Source: Ricinus communis
Taxonomy: Eukaryota; Streptophyta; Magnoliopsida; Malpighiales; Euphorbiaceae
Direction of reading: 5' to 3'
DNA length: 64,000 bases
Assembly: GCF_019578655.1 (NCBI RefSeq)
Contig: NC_063256.1
Span: 36,629,185 to 36,693,184 of the forward strand
The notes beneath the pieces are model-generated. The model was not told the origin of the DNA and made no database searches. It saw only the letters and a program-made list of their open reading frames with translations. Made by a program: the position numbers and the translations under genes. Positions within the stretch are counted from its first letter, which is position 1. Each line of letters starts with the position of its first letter. Shown piece by piece: positions 1-11,128 of this stretch.

Positions 1-358
1 AATAAAATAACACTAATTAATTATTTTTATATAGACACTAAAATTGATTTTGCAGAAAAATTAGATAATAAAATTTTAATATAATAAATAAACTATAAAG
101 AGCAATATGTTTAAGAGAAATTATGACGGAAATGATTTTTAATATTAAATTATAAAATAAAAAAATGAAAAAATATATCTTTTAAATGTTGGAGGTAAGT
201 AGTATAATATGGATAGTAACCCCTTAAAAATATATGCTTTTATTTCAACACAGGAAATATAAATAAATTTAGTTCATCATAGTGTTTACCAAAATTAATA
301 ATATTTTTAACATTGTGGATTGATTTATTAAATATACTAGTATTTACATTAATTGAGT
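1..358. other. AT-rich intergenic DNA
   Basis: Very AT-rich sequence without a supportable ORF, RNA gene or repeat. It may include 3' flank of the weakly supported minus-strand peptide gene that follows. Confidence 0.5.
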
Positions 359-997
359 TTATTTAATATTAGATGCACCATAAACCAAATGTAGATAACA
401 TAGGAAATTATAAAGCCTGTTTATGGATGGGGACAGAAATATATTGGTATTGTAGTAGTGAACATGAAACGATGCGTATGGATTAAGAAGAGCGGTGTTC
501 CCAGCGCCCGGACGACCTTGTAACTGCATTTTGAGCATTTGACAGTAATCATCGACCAGGACTGATTTGACAAAGAGTAACAAAAACAACTAGCATTCTT
601 TAATCTGTTTGAAGAAAACCCTCTCCCTCCCTGAACCTGAAATCTAACTTTGTATTAATTACCAACTGCAATATACTATATTTTTCACATTATGCTTAAG
701 ATACATACGTACGAATATTTGTTAAGGTTCAATAACTCTTTAATTTAAGAATCAATAATTAAGGTACCTGTAGGTTAACTACTCTGTAAACACTCAAAAC
801 ACCTAACACCTAACACTTAATCCTTAAAGATTTATGATCAGCGCAGAAGTTTCCAGTTTCCACTGTCAAAATTAAGATTTGAAGAAGAGAAAGAAAAATA
901 AGGAAAAGATACCTGAGATGGGAATGGGGTTACGAGCAGAAGACAGCAGAGCAAAGACGAGCAAGAGACAGAAACACAGCCCAACGCCCTTATCCAT
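359..997 (-). CDS. Possible small secreted peptide gene, two exons (model uncertain)
   Basis: Exon 1 (997 down to 913) starts MDKGVGLCF, continues as a hydrophobic stretch rich in Leu/Phe/Val and ends in a small-residue cleavage-like site (LLSSARNPIPIS). That is a typical signal peptide, and it is followed by a good donor (CTCAG|GTATC, phase 1). A TATA box lies 54 bases upstream of the ATG. The second exon is ambiguous. An acceptor after 561 (pyrimidine-rich tract, ATCAG) gives exon 561..359 and a 95-residue protein with no family I recognise. An acceptor nearer 646, ending ATTTCAG, gives a much shorter tail ending in FFKQIKEC and a peptide of about 44 residues. The signal peptide and promoter are seen directly. 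The rest of the gene model is inference, and it could also be a decayed gene. Confidence 0.3.
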
Positions 998-1050
998 CTA
1001 TATTTCTTAAAGTCCTTGGAACTGGAACTGCAGGGGGATAACCCTATTTA

Positions 1051-1058
1051 TATTTATA
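1051..1058 (-). promoter_or_regulatory. TATA box of the putative peptide gene
   Basis: TATAAATA on the minus strand, 54 bases upstream of the ATG at 997. This spacing fits a plant core promoter with a short leader. Confidence 0.4.
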
Positions 1059-2219
1059 ACTACAGGGGCATGCACTGAAGTTTCGCAAGACACAGAGTTG
1101 ACTTGCGCAATTGGTGGCTGCCACGTTCCATGCACATTACAATTTACATCTCTCTCCATGTACTTACTGCAATTTTTTCCTTAGCATCCACGGCATTCAC
1201 AACCGTCCAGTTTCTGGGTCAACGCGCTTCCTTTATCCAATACAAAAACCAAAGCAAAAAGGGGTCCTTATTTTCTTAAATGTGAGGTTGAATTCAAGCC
1301 TCTTTTACGGTTTTAAGTCACTTAATTTACATGATCCATGTTGAGTCCAACTAGATTGTGCCTTACTTTTATATATAAAGAAATATGAGTAGATTCAAAT
1401 AAATTATAACCTTACTTTAGTTCATTCAAATTGTATTACATGTTAATTTTCATAAATTTGGAAAAACAATAAGATAATCATTCCAAATAAAAGAAAATTA
1501 ACTACTTAATTAATTAACAAGAGCAAACATAAAAGTTTGTACAAATTAGATCCAAATATCACACGTGTGATTGCATGTCATTTTCTTAAAATAGGTTTAA
1601 CCAAAATTTATGAAGTATTATAGTATAGGTTCTTGTTGTGATAATAGCAACAGATAAGCTATTCGTTATCTTCTCGAAAGTTTGTAATTTAAATTTGCCA
1701 GCCACACCAGATGACTCTGTATCAAAGTCAAATGGTCGCCGTGCACCTACTATAGTGTAACTTGATTTAGGAAATAACACAGCGCCCACGAGTTTTCAAT
1801 TTCTAAATACAAGGCACAAAGCAACTAAGATCCTTGGCAACTGCCCATTTTCTAGTTTTGCCTTCACTATGACCACAGAGACAGATGTAATGACCATGGA
1901 AGACCTTGAGACAGAAAGGTCTAATTCAAAAAATGCATCATGCAGAAACAAAAAATAAAATAAAATCAAATGATATGCCTCAATTACCTCACACGGTCTA
2001 TTAGACATCTTGATAGTAAGCAGCTGCTCTAGAATTAAGATACATGGTTCAAACACAATTCTGTTCAAGAGTATTACAAGACCATAAGCAACACAAATCT
2101 TCAAAGCAGCTATACCATTGTTAGATACAAACTTAACTTTGCAACAGTTTAGATTCGGTTCTTTCCTCGTCTACCAAGACTGATAGGCATATCATATTAC
2201 CACAGATGAAACCCACAAC
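1059..2219. other. Intergenic DNA, no gene seen
   Basis: Short ORFs on both strands lack codon bias, family resemblance or splice context. The segment adjoining 2219 should include the 3'UTR of the first PHF5A copy. Confidence 0.5.
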
Positions 2220-2552
2220 TTATCTTTTCTTAAAACCATACTTCTTGCGCTCATAGAACAGATCTGTTTTGGCACTTCCTAAATTAACAATTTTTGGGCA
2301 TCCATCCCTATCTTTCTCCTGCTGTGTGCACTCTTTGCAATAGTAGGCATCTGAGATACCAACGCCTCCACAGATAACGCACCGACCTTGGAAGGATCCG
2401 TAGTTGCATTCATCACATATTCGTACAAGTGTGCAAGGACGCACATAAGAATCACATATCACACATTTCCCATCATCTTTCTCACAAAGTCGTCCAATGG
2501 CAATTCCTGGCTGCTTCCGGCACATGATCAGATCAGGATGATGCTTGGCCAT
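2220..2552 (-). CDS. PHF5A: PHF5A / SF3b14b-like splicing factor, copy 1, with Cys26 replaced by Asp
   Basis: A 110-residue intronless CDS for the PHD-finger-like protein 5A (yeast Rds3), a core subunit of the SF3b complex of U2 snRNP that acts in branch-point recognition in the nucleus. The family is almost invariant in length and sequence. This protein keeps the [10 protein letters not shown] start, CVIC (30-33), CDEC (46-49), CVIC (58-61), CKEC (72-75) and the basic KKYGFKKR tail. The first CxxC pair is broken: residue 26 reads Asp (GAT) where copy 2 and the family have Cys (TGT), two base changes in one codon. It otherwise differs from copy 2 only at Q14E and I45V. A 5'UTR intron is indicated by an acceptor at 2563-2564 and a strong donor near 4041. 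The rest of the frame is intact, so it is either a functional variant, a recently inactivated duplicate or a sequence error. Confidence 0.93.
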   Translation of the reverse strand: MAKHHPDLIMCRKQPGIAIGRLCEKDDGKCVICDSYVRPCTLVRICDECNYGSFQGRCVICGGVGISDAYYCKECTQQEKDRDGCPKIVNLGSAKTDLFYERKKYGFKKR

Positions 2553-4041
2553 AGTTCAGGTCCTAGTTTCTCACCTGCTAACAAGGCCATGCAACCAAGA
2601 AAATATCAAGACTTCCTCACTACTAACATTGTTAATCCAAAAAGTCAGAAATATAATAGATAAAATAAAAGATACTGTAGACAAAATTCTAAACTAGCAA
2701 GGCAACTGATGAACAAATTTAAGAGCAGGCGAATTATGTAGTTCTCCACATATTGATTAAAAGAATTGCAAATGGAAAAGATAGTTAACGGAGCGATACC
2801 TCAAAAAGATAAATAAAGCAAACAAAACTCCAATATCAATACCATCTCTAGATAGCCGACTCAATGACTATCCAATCAAGTTCCTTGACAACAACCTGAT
2901 AAAGTTCTATAAAGTTGACCCTTTACAACTATAATGCTCAAGAATGCACCTCAATTTCCAGGCTCAAGCTCAAATAACGATCTAAGTCACCTTGAGCCAA
3001 ACCTAGTTCTTACATCAAGGAAAACAGCTAGGCTCTGCACATGTGTTTTGAATTAAGTGTATCAGGAGCTTACATTAAGCATATATGAAAGCTTGCATGT
3101 AGGTAAGAAAATGCCTGTGTACAATTAAATTCATGCAAAAATCCAAAATCTCAGAGAAGCACTTGTAAATTCTTAATAGAAGTATCAACTTAAGGGCTAA
3201 GGCAATCTTAAGCTGTATAATGTCTGAATAGACCATAACTCTATAATATGTTGACAAAGAAATTGTAAAGAGAAAAGACAAAAGGAGTATTTAGTTACTG
3301 TCTTGTGTTACAAATGAACATGGAGAGAGCAGAAAAAAGAAAAGGGGGAAATATTGCAATATGAGACTAGATAAAAGTACATTTGATTAAAAACAAAAAG
3401 TGGGATAAGGAAATTCAGCAACAACATTCAGTAAAATGCTTCTTATGTCCTGAGAGAATTAGTTTAGACAGGAGCAAGAACAGAAAGAGAAATTAGGATA
3501 TGGTAACAAACTGACAAAAGGAATTGTGCATATCAGTATATTATGAACTGTAATCCAAATCTTCTAATTTAAACTGAATCAAATACATCAAATTAATTCC
3601 AATTGCTTCAGGAGGCAAATTGAGCAAATAAAAATGTATCAAACGACAAAAAGAGGCCGACCATGGAAACCGAGAGATGGAGAAATATAACGGAAAAGAG
3701 TATAGAGTGTGCACCCAGAAAGAAAAGCCAAACATTGAAACCCACTACTTGAATTCAAAATCAATCTGGGAATTATCGTTTGTGCTATCGTTAACTTTAC
3801 TAATTCGCCAAATTCAATATGACCCTTCGTACTTTACGTTGTATATATAAGCCTATTTGCACACAACAAAAACCCTAAAATTTTTCCGATTACAATACCC
3901 AAAAAAGAAAAAGCCTAATACGTAGGTAGTATTCAATTGGGGAGAGGAAAACAAAATTGAGAAGGAGGCAAGGAAAGTAGACACGGATACAGCAGTAAAA
4001 TGGAATTTATTACCCCAAAAGAAGATATTCAGAGGACTAAC

Positions 4042-4120
4042 CTGCCCGGTGATGGGTCTTCGTAGATTGATGGAAAGGAGAATAACACTGGGTAGTGGGT
4101 AGCCCTCAGCAAGTGTTTTG
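4042..4120 (-). other. 5'UTR exon of PHF5A copy 1 (approximate)
   Basis: The minus-strand sequence ends in GGGCAG|GTTAGT, a near-ideal donor. It sits about 25-30 bases downstream of a TATA stretch and upstream of the 1.5-kb leader intron that ends just before the ATG at 2552. The transcription start is inferred. Both plant PHF5A copies here share the arrangement of a noncoding exon, an intron and a one-exon CDS. Confidence 0.5.
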
Positions 4121-4146
4121 TTGGCAGAGTATTTAGCTTTCACTTG

Positions 4147-4155
4147 TATATATAT
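4147..4155 (-). promoter_or_regulatory. TATA box of PHF5A copy 1
   Basis: TATATATA on the minus strand, about 100 bases upstream of the proposed leader-exon donor at 4041. Confidence 0.45.
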
Positions 4156-4650
4156 GAACGGTTTTCCATTCACATTCTTACTTCCTTCTTTCGAGGCCCA
4201 ATAACTATTTCAGCCCAAAACCTAACCTACGTAAATGGAAAATCCATCGTCAATTCATTATCTAACAATAACATGCATACAGTTTAAATACTTAAATTCA
4301 TTTTCTTTTAAATAAAAAAGTAAAAAGAATTGTTTTAAGCCCTCCAAAGAAAAGACTTTAAGATAATTATTTCGAGCCAGAACCATGTTATTATTAATCA
4401 TCAATAAGACATGAAAATTATTGCTCAGAAAAGCCAAAGTACCAACATTTTGCACATATCACTAAGATTCAGTCTGAATACAAATACCCTTGCAATCAAA
4501 ATCTCATGCCTATAAAACTAATTAGTGAACTAAGACAGACTAAAGTCCCAACACAAAGGAAGAGGTGATCAGCACATAGCAGTAAATCATAACTGCTTCC
4601 ATCAGTAGAACCCCCTCAGACATTGTTACAGTTAGTACACTACTAACTTA

Positions 4651-4983
4651 TCATCTTTTCTTGAATCCATATTTCTTACGTTCATAGAACAGATCTGTCT
4701 TCGCACTCCCTAAGTTAACAATTTTAGGACACCCATCCCTGTCTTTCTCCTGCTGGGTGCACTCTTTGCAATAGTAAGCATCAGATATACCCACTCCCCC
4801 ACATATAACGCACCGACCTTGGAAGGACCCGTAATTGCACTCGTCACAAACCCGCACTAGCGTGCAAGGACGCACATAAGAGTCGCATATTACACATTTC
4901 CCATCACATTTCTCACAAAGTCGTCCGATGGCAATTCCTGGCTCCTTCCGACACATGATTAAATCAGGATGATGCTTGGCCAT
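4651..4983 (-). CDS. PHF5A: PHF5A / SF3b14b-like splicing factor, copy 2 (intact zinc ligands)
   Basis: A 110-residue intronless CDS, the tandem paralogue of the gene at 2220-2552 with a repeat spacing of 2431 bases. All five CxxC pairs are present (23-26, 30-33, 46-49, 58-61, 72-75), along with Cys11, Cys40 and Cys85. These are the cysteines expected of the zinc-binding knot of PHF5A/Rds3, a constitutive SF3b subunit of U2 snRNP. The shared acceptor context upstream of the ATG (CTTAG|GACCT here, ACTAG|GACCT in copy 1) shows that the duplication included the leader intron. Here the intron runs from about 4995 to about 6880. The flanking noncoding DNA no longer aligns obviously, whereas the proteins differ at only three residues, which points to purifying selection on this family. 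Confidence 0.96.
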   Translation of the reverse strand: MAKHHPDLIMCRKEPGIAIGRLCEKCDGKCVICDSYVRPCTLVRVCDECNYGSFQGRCVICGGVGISDAYYCKECTQQEKDRDGCPKIVNLGSAKTDLFYERKKYGFKKR

Positions 4984-4995
4984 GCTTCAAGGTCC

Positions 4996-6880
4996 TAAGT
5001 TTTTTTTAACCTACACATCCGGATACATGCACGAATTCCTCATTCACAACATTGCAACTAATAAGCAGCAAGGCAATAGCTTCAAAATAAAGATTGTAGA
5101 GATTTAAGCTGTCCATTTTTCATACATGGATTAAAAGGATTCGAATACAGCGTAACTTTATTGGCATCAGCATCAATAAATCATTAAACCAACCCGTAAA
5201 AACAGAGTAACAAGTCCTTCCATTTCTAACCTCACCTTCCCAACATGAGAAGTAAGTGAAACTACAATGCGATGCTGTCTTTAAGAATTCCTAGGGAATT
5301 TAGAGAGCCAGAAAATGACAAACAATACCAAGCTTTCCACTACAACCACAGCTTCATAAATGCAGCCCTACTTTTCAGGCTCAATATATGAAGGTCCCAA
5401 AATACAATGTTAATACTACATCAACAATGAGAAAGATGCATGTGAATTATACAAGCGTTTTTCCTAGTGAAATTTGAACAGTTCTCACTTAAATCTTTTT
5501 ATTCAGATTGATAAAACAAAAAATGCAGAATGTATAATCATCAAAACCTATATGCACAACAATCATTACCCCATGATAAAATGAACGTTATCAACCAGTT
5601 TTTTTCTCCCTTCTCTTTTAGGGTACTACTTAGAACAGCAGCAAAAACTATTCAGGATAGTAGTTTAGCCACACCTTCAGCAAATATCGAGAAAGAAGAA
5701 TGGCCAGAACTTTTTCCAGAGGGGAAATTTCCATTAGATAAATTACAATTACATTAGGAAAAATTATTTGAGATAAGGGAATCCAACAATGAGATTTACG
5801 AGCGTGCTCCTTCTAACATATTTGTAAGAAAAATGTTTTCAGTTACGACCAGGAACTGAAAGAAAATAATAGATTTGTTCAGCTTGGTAAAAGATTGGTC
5901 TTTTTTCTTGTGGGGTTGGTGAGTATTTTAAGAGAAAGGAAAAAAGTTTGCTTCTTCTTGTACTCAAAGATAGATAAACTTTTCAGAGAATACCATTTTT
6001 CTTTTTTCTTTTCTAACTGTGTTGCATTGTTAGTTTCTTACAATAGGAGTTAACGGTTAAATGTTACAGTTAGAGGGGAAGGAATACCTTAATTCAGAAA
6101 GTGAGAAACAAAAACTTGACCCAAATGATACCTAAATTCTTGACAACGTAACAAATTTATGCACCCAATTGCAAGTTAGAAGAAGAGCAGCTAAAACAAA
6201 CATAGAAAAGTCGTTGTTAAGAAAATACCAAGATGGTCCTCTATCAATAACAAATATGTGAAAGAAATAATAGGCATGTAAGATTACGAATCCTCATGAA
6301 AACAATGGTGGGAGAATACCAAGATGGTCCTTTATTGCCAATGCAGAATAGCAGAACACTTCAGGAAAGAAATTAGAGAGTTAAATGTTTCTGCTGCCAG
6401 ACATTCACAGACCTCATTGTGAAATTAGATTGGGAGTTAACTTTAGAAAATTACTTGAAGATATTTATCACAGATTAGTATTTTGATCTTTTAAAAAGAG
6501 CCCACAAGGGACACTTGAGCAATGAAGAGTGAAGACTTTATTCCCATTTTAACGATTTCTTTCAACAAAGGGACAAGTAGAGATTATCATCTTTTCTTTT
6601 CTTTTCTTGCTATCCAAACGAATATCATCCATGCCCTGTTGTGTTATGCCACATTTTCATTGAAGAAGACAATGTAAGATATTCCGGAAATTCGTATTTT
6701 TATTTTGTGATATTTGTAGCATTGTGGGGATTAACGGAGACGGAGCTAGCATCTTTTTTTTTTTTTTGATAATAATTTTTGAAATATACATTCATACATA
6801 CAGTAGGATAGAAATAAGAACGCTCAGAGAAGTTTTGAAGGCAAAAGAAAGAGAAAAGAAGAGGTTAAGTGGTACCGACC
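4996..6880 (-). other. Leader intron of PHF5A copy 2 (approximate)
   Basis: A long AT-rich segment between the acceptor just upstream of the ATG and a probable noncoding exon at about 6884-7000 that contains pyrimidine-rich and CTG-rich leader sequence. The donor may be CTCGG|GTCGG. The motif ATACCAAGATGGTCCT occurs twice, at about 6225 and 6316. The plus-strand ORF at 5530-5757 has no family signature and is probably chance. Confidence 0.4.
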
Positions 6881-7099
6881 CGAGCTGAGAATGGTGGAGT
6901 AGAAGATTGAAAGCAGCACCGGTAATTGGCAGTCGCAGTTGCTAATCTAAGGAGGAGGCCAGAGAAACAGCAGCAGCTCGGACAAGACGAGAACAATCCA
7001 GAGAGACGCGGAGTCGCTTTCGCTTTGTTTTTATTTTCTCCTTCTTATATGGCCCAATAAGTCCCTCTATTTTTTTCAACTCTCTTTCGCTTCGGCCCA

Positions 7100-7791
7100 A
7101 TGTTTAAAATATTTCCGGACAGTCAACATTGCAAATATTCTTTGTTTCTTTTTTTAATTGTCCAATTTCTTGATTTCTTTTTTTGGATATTTATTGTCTG
7201 TAATTTAAGATGTGTTAATAGTTTTAGTCCCATTTTATATTTGTTAACATCAGGTAGGCGAAGTCAAGAGTTTATGATGTTAAAGAAATGAAAAGTTGGG
7301 AGGCATGATGGAGACAATTTAGAGTTGGTAGTGCAAATAATGGCCATGCACCTGTTGACATTCGTTGCTTCCCTGGACTGGAGATATTGGAAACGAACAA
7401 TGAATATTACTATTATTTTAAATAAGGCAGCATCTCCTTTCATGATCAGGCTTCAGCCCCCATCAGTCAAATGATGCAAATGGAATGAATAAATCAAGGA
7501 TTCCATCCCGAAGCTGTCACCTTGTTTATAATTGTGAATAATGAGATGACAGCAGAAATATGTCTTTGTGGCGTCCTCGATTTTGTCCCTCAAACATTCA
7601 CTCTCGAATCTTAGCAAAGCTTTCCTTGCATACTTCGTCAAACTCTTAATCCTATCAATATGCAAAGTAAAAGGCACCCAACAAAAGAAAAAAAGAATTC
7701 CTCTACGACTACGATCTAACTACTTCCAATCCAACCACCTAATTATGTCTCTTTTCTTTCTCCAAACTCATCTCTCTTCATCCTCATCATC
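7100..7791. other. Intergenic DNA and 5' flank of the receptor kinase
   Basis: No gene is recognisable. The last 100 bases are CT-rich with CATC repeats, typical of a plant 5'UTR, and run into the ATG at 7792. Confidence 0.45.
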
Positions 7792-9940
7792 ATGAATTTC
7801 ATTCTCTGCGTGTTTCTTGCAGCAGCATTGCCTCTGCACTTTCCGTTAACATCTCCTGTTAGTTCCTTTCACTTCAATGAATATTACCCTGGAGAACGAG
7901 ATGCGTTATTGCAGCTGAGGAATTCCATGACTTCCTCTTTCAATTTGCATAGTAATTGGACCGGACCTCCTTGTATTGGAAATTTAAGCAGATGGTTTGG
8001 GGTTGTTTGTTCCGATTGGCACGTCACGCACCTTGTCCTTGAAGGGATCCAGCTCTCGGGTTCTCTCCCCCCTGCATTCTTATGCCACATTACTTTTCTG
8101 ACCACACTCAGCTTTACAAACAATTCTATCTTTGGACCTCTTCCTAATCTCACCAGTCTTGCTCACTTGCAATCTGTTTTGCTTTCATACAATCGATTCG
8201 CGGGTTCAATCCCTTCCGACTACATCGAATTGCCAAGTCTTCAACAGCTAGAGCTTCAACAAAACTATTTGCAGGGTCAAATTCCGCCTTTCAATCAGTC
8301 TACATTGATAGATTTCAATGTTTCTTACAATTACCTCCAAGGTTCAATTCCTGAAACAGATGTTCTTCGAAGGTTCCCAGAGACTTCCTTCAGTAACTTG
8401 GATGTTTGTGGCTTTCCATTAAAACTCTGCCCAGTTCCACCTCCTCCACCCGCCATTTTGCCACCGCCGCCTATAATTCCACCCAAGGACAGGAAAAAGA
8501 AACTTCCAATTTGGAGCATTGTATCAATTGCGGTGGCAGCTGCCTTGATTACCTTCCTGCTTGCCTTTATTTGCTTTTGCTGCTACAAGCAGGCGCACAA
8601 AAAAGAAACAGCAAAAGAACCAGAAGCAGGTACACCATATATTTTACCTATTTAATTTGAGTCATACGTACACATATAAATTAATTGGGAATCAATTTAT
8701 TTTAAATGGAAGTTTGATATCTGCTGAATGTAAAAATAGGGTCTGATGATTCTCTTATATTTGCTTCTTAATTGATTTGAAAAATAATAATAATAGTGAT
8801 AGTAAAGATTGTTTAGGATTTCAAATTCATTTTCTTTGTTCTGATTAGGAACAGGGGCTACTAGTTCTGCAGGGTGGACAGACAAGAAATTAACACTTTC
8901 CCAAAGGACAGAGGACCCTGAAAGAAGAGTGGAGTTGGAATTTTTTGACAGGAATATACCTGTCTTTGACTTGGATGATTTGCTAAGGTCATCGGCAGAA
9001 GTGTTAGGGAAGGGGAAACTTGGCACTACCTACAAATCAAACCTGGAATCCAATGCTGTCGTTGCTGTTAAAAGAGTCAAGAATATGAATTGCTTGAGCA
9101 AGAAAGAATTTATCCAGCAGATGCAGCTGCTGGGAAAACTAAGGCATGAAAACCTGGTGCACATCATCTCTTTTTACTACTCCAAAGAGGAAAAGCTGGT
9201 TATCTATGAATACGTACCAAATGGCAATTTGTTTGAGCTGTTGCATGGTCAGTGCATGTTTCTCTTCCTTGTTTGCTTGTCCTCCTAAGTACATGTATAT
9301 AGCCTCTCACACCATTGTATTAATATGTATTTTGCTAGATAATAGAGGTGTGGGAAGAGTACCACTGAATTGGGCTGCAAGACTGTCTGTAGTAAAAGAT
9401 GTAGCAAGGGGTCTTGCTTTCCTTCACCGATCCTTGCCTTCTCACAAGGTGCCTCATGCCAACCTCAAATCATCTAACGTACTAATCCATCAAAATGGAC
9501 CGCAAAGCTACCGTTCCAAGCTCACAAACTATGGCTTCTTGCCGCTTCTGCCTTCAAAGAAGTATTCCCAGAGGCTAGCAATTGGACGATCACCTGAATT
9601 CTCTTCAGGGAAGAAGCTGACACACAAAGCCGATGTATACTGCTTTGGCATTATCCTACTAGAAGTCATAACAGGAAGGATTCCAAGCGAGGTTTCTCCA
9701 GGAAATGATGAAAGGGAAGATGATCTTTCTGACTGGGTTAAAACAGCAGTTAACAATGATTGGTCTACAGATATATTAGACGTAGAAATAATGGCAACAA
9801 GAGAAGGCCATGATGATATGTTGAAGCTTACAGAAATAGCTCTGGAGTGCACAGATGTTGCGCCTGAGAAGCGCCCAAAAATGACCGAAGTATTGAGAAG
9901 GATAGAAGAGATCGAGTTCAATAGCAGGGCCAAAAGTTAA
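7792..9940 (+). CDS. LRR receptor-like kinase, atypical (probable pseudokinase)
   Basis: Three exons, 7792-8629, 8849-9247 and 9339-9940, encode 612 residues. In order: a signal peptide (1 to about 24), an LRRNT-type cap (ERDALLQLRNS...NWTGPPC), about five leucine-rich repeats (about 65-190), a proline-rich juxtamembrane stretch (about 213-232), one transmembrane helix (about 240-265) ending in a CCYK stop-transfer, and a kinase domain (about 320-600). The architecture and intron positions match the LRR III plant receptor kinases of the probable inactive receptor kinase group. The glycine loop (GKGKLGTTY) and the VAVK lysine (about 354) are present. The catalytic HRD is HAN (about 452-454) and the DFG is NYG (about 476-478), so the catalytic Asp and the metal-binding Asp are both missing. 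A plasma-membrane scaffold or co-receptor role is inferred; the ligand is unknown. Confidence 0.9.
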
Positions 9941-10820
9941 TATTAATTGGCCTTTTTAACTTCAGGTCATCAATATGTTCATAATTATATATGTTAAGCA
10001 AAATTAGAGCTCAGTTCCTATGCCTAGCTAGGTCAGTAATTCGTCGGATTTTCCATTTTCTTTTGGACAAAATCTAATTGACAACAGGTAAAATTCATCT
10101 ACTGCCCTTTTTAATATGCAAAACGAAATCAAAATGGCTTGGCCATTGGCCCATTTTGTATAATGAAGTATGTGATAGGTGTATACCAACACGCAAGGCC
10201 CACTGAAAGCTAACAAAGGCGAGCAAGAAAAGTAGAATGCGGCATTGCTTCGTATGGACCTGAAAATATTAGCATCAATCTGCAACTTGTCTTGTATGAT
10301 CATTTTATGACATTAATTACAATTATCTCTGACTGTATTATTCAACTTCTGCTGTAATGCTTAACATGGTTACATGGTACAGATTGTGCAGAAGCATTCG
10401 ATGCTTTTCAAAGAGCATTTGGATAGCGCCGAATGATTAATTAAATGTTTTATAAACCGGAATTAGAATTAAAAGTGACCCAAGTCACAGTATAATTTAA
10501 AGAACAGCCATAAATGCAGAAAATTTCTTATGTGGTATAAGTATCATTTTGTGTTTATTTTATAGCTAAAACATTTTCACGGAATTTCTTTTTAGATTTA
10601 CAATCCAATTACATAAGGAGGCTTCAAAATTAGATTAGGTTCAAGTTGTCGATGTAGGCAAAGGGTTCATTCTTATCAACAAAGATGGACGCAAAAGACT
10701 TCTAAATGATACTCTTTTTCTAATTATATATTTTTCTGGATCAATATTTTAATTGATACTTATAGTAATGAAGGGATAAGAGAAAAGAAAGTGATCCAGT
10801 TGGAGAGAAAAGGCAAGGCA
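9941..10820. other. Intergenic DNA between the receptor kinase and the aquaporin
   Basis: AT-rich. The short minus-strand ORF at 10028-10303 has no recognisable family. The first bases should be 3'UTR of the kinase gene. Confidence 0.45.
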
Positions 10821-10827
10821 TAGTTGT

Positions 10828-10834
10828 ACGTGTC
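10828..10834 (+). promoter_or_regulatory. ABRE-like element (ACGTGTC) upstream of TIP3
   Basis: The ACGT-core motif ACGTGTC lies about 300 bases upstream of the TIP3 start. ABRE motifs bind ABI5-type bZIP factors in maturing seeds. The combination with an RY motif and a TATA box downstream fits the seed-specific expression known for TIP3 genes. Confidence 0.45.
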
Positions 10835-10923
10835 AGGCTTAATGCATCAGGTTATACCAAGTGTCCAAAAGCTTTCCAACTCATCTTTGGCTAAATTAGG
10901 CTATAACCCCTCCACTTCTCATC

Positions 10924-10929
10924 CATGCA
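10924..10929 (+). promoter_or_regulatory. RY element (CATGCA) upstream of TIP3
   Basis: CATGCA, the core of the RY motif bound by B3 factors of the ABI3/LEC2/FUS3 group, about 205 bases upstream of the TIP3 start and about 75 bases upstream of its TATA box. Confidence 0.5.
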
Positions 10930-10999
10930 AGAAACTTAAAACCCATATCTGCCTTACCTTCCTGTATCTTTTCTCCTTTACCTAAGAGAAACCTTTTAC

Positions 11000-11008
11000 T
11001 ATATATAA
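11000..11008 (+). promoter_or_regulatory. TATA box of TIP3
   Basis: TATATATAA, about 120 bases upstream of the ATG at 11129. This leaves a leader of roughly 90 bases. Confidence 0.6.
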
Positions 11009-11128
11009 CTTAAATTTCTCAAGTTTGTTTTTGGCGACAGGGTCTCTTAGAAGTTAAAGTTTGCCGACAGATAAAAGAAGAAGAAGAAGAAAAAACAAAG
11101 TGCGTAGCTTGCTAGCTCATCAGACACC

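Noticed and set aside
5530..5757. 75-codon plus-strand ORF
   Set aside because: Lies inside the leader intron of PHF5A copy 2, with no family features, splice signals or promoter.
10028..10303. 91-codon minus-strand ORF between the kinase and TIP3
   Set aside because: No recognisable family, no promoter, and typical chance length for this base composition.
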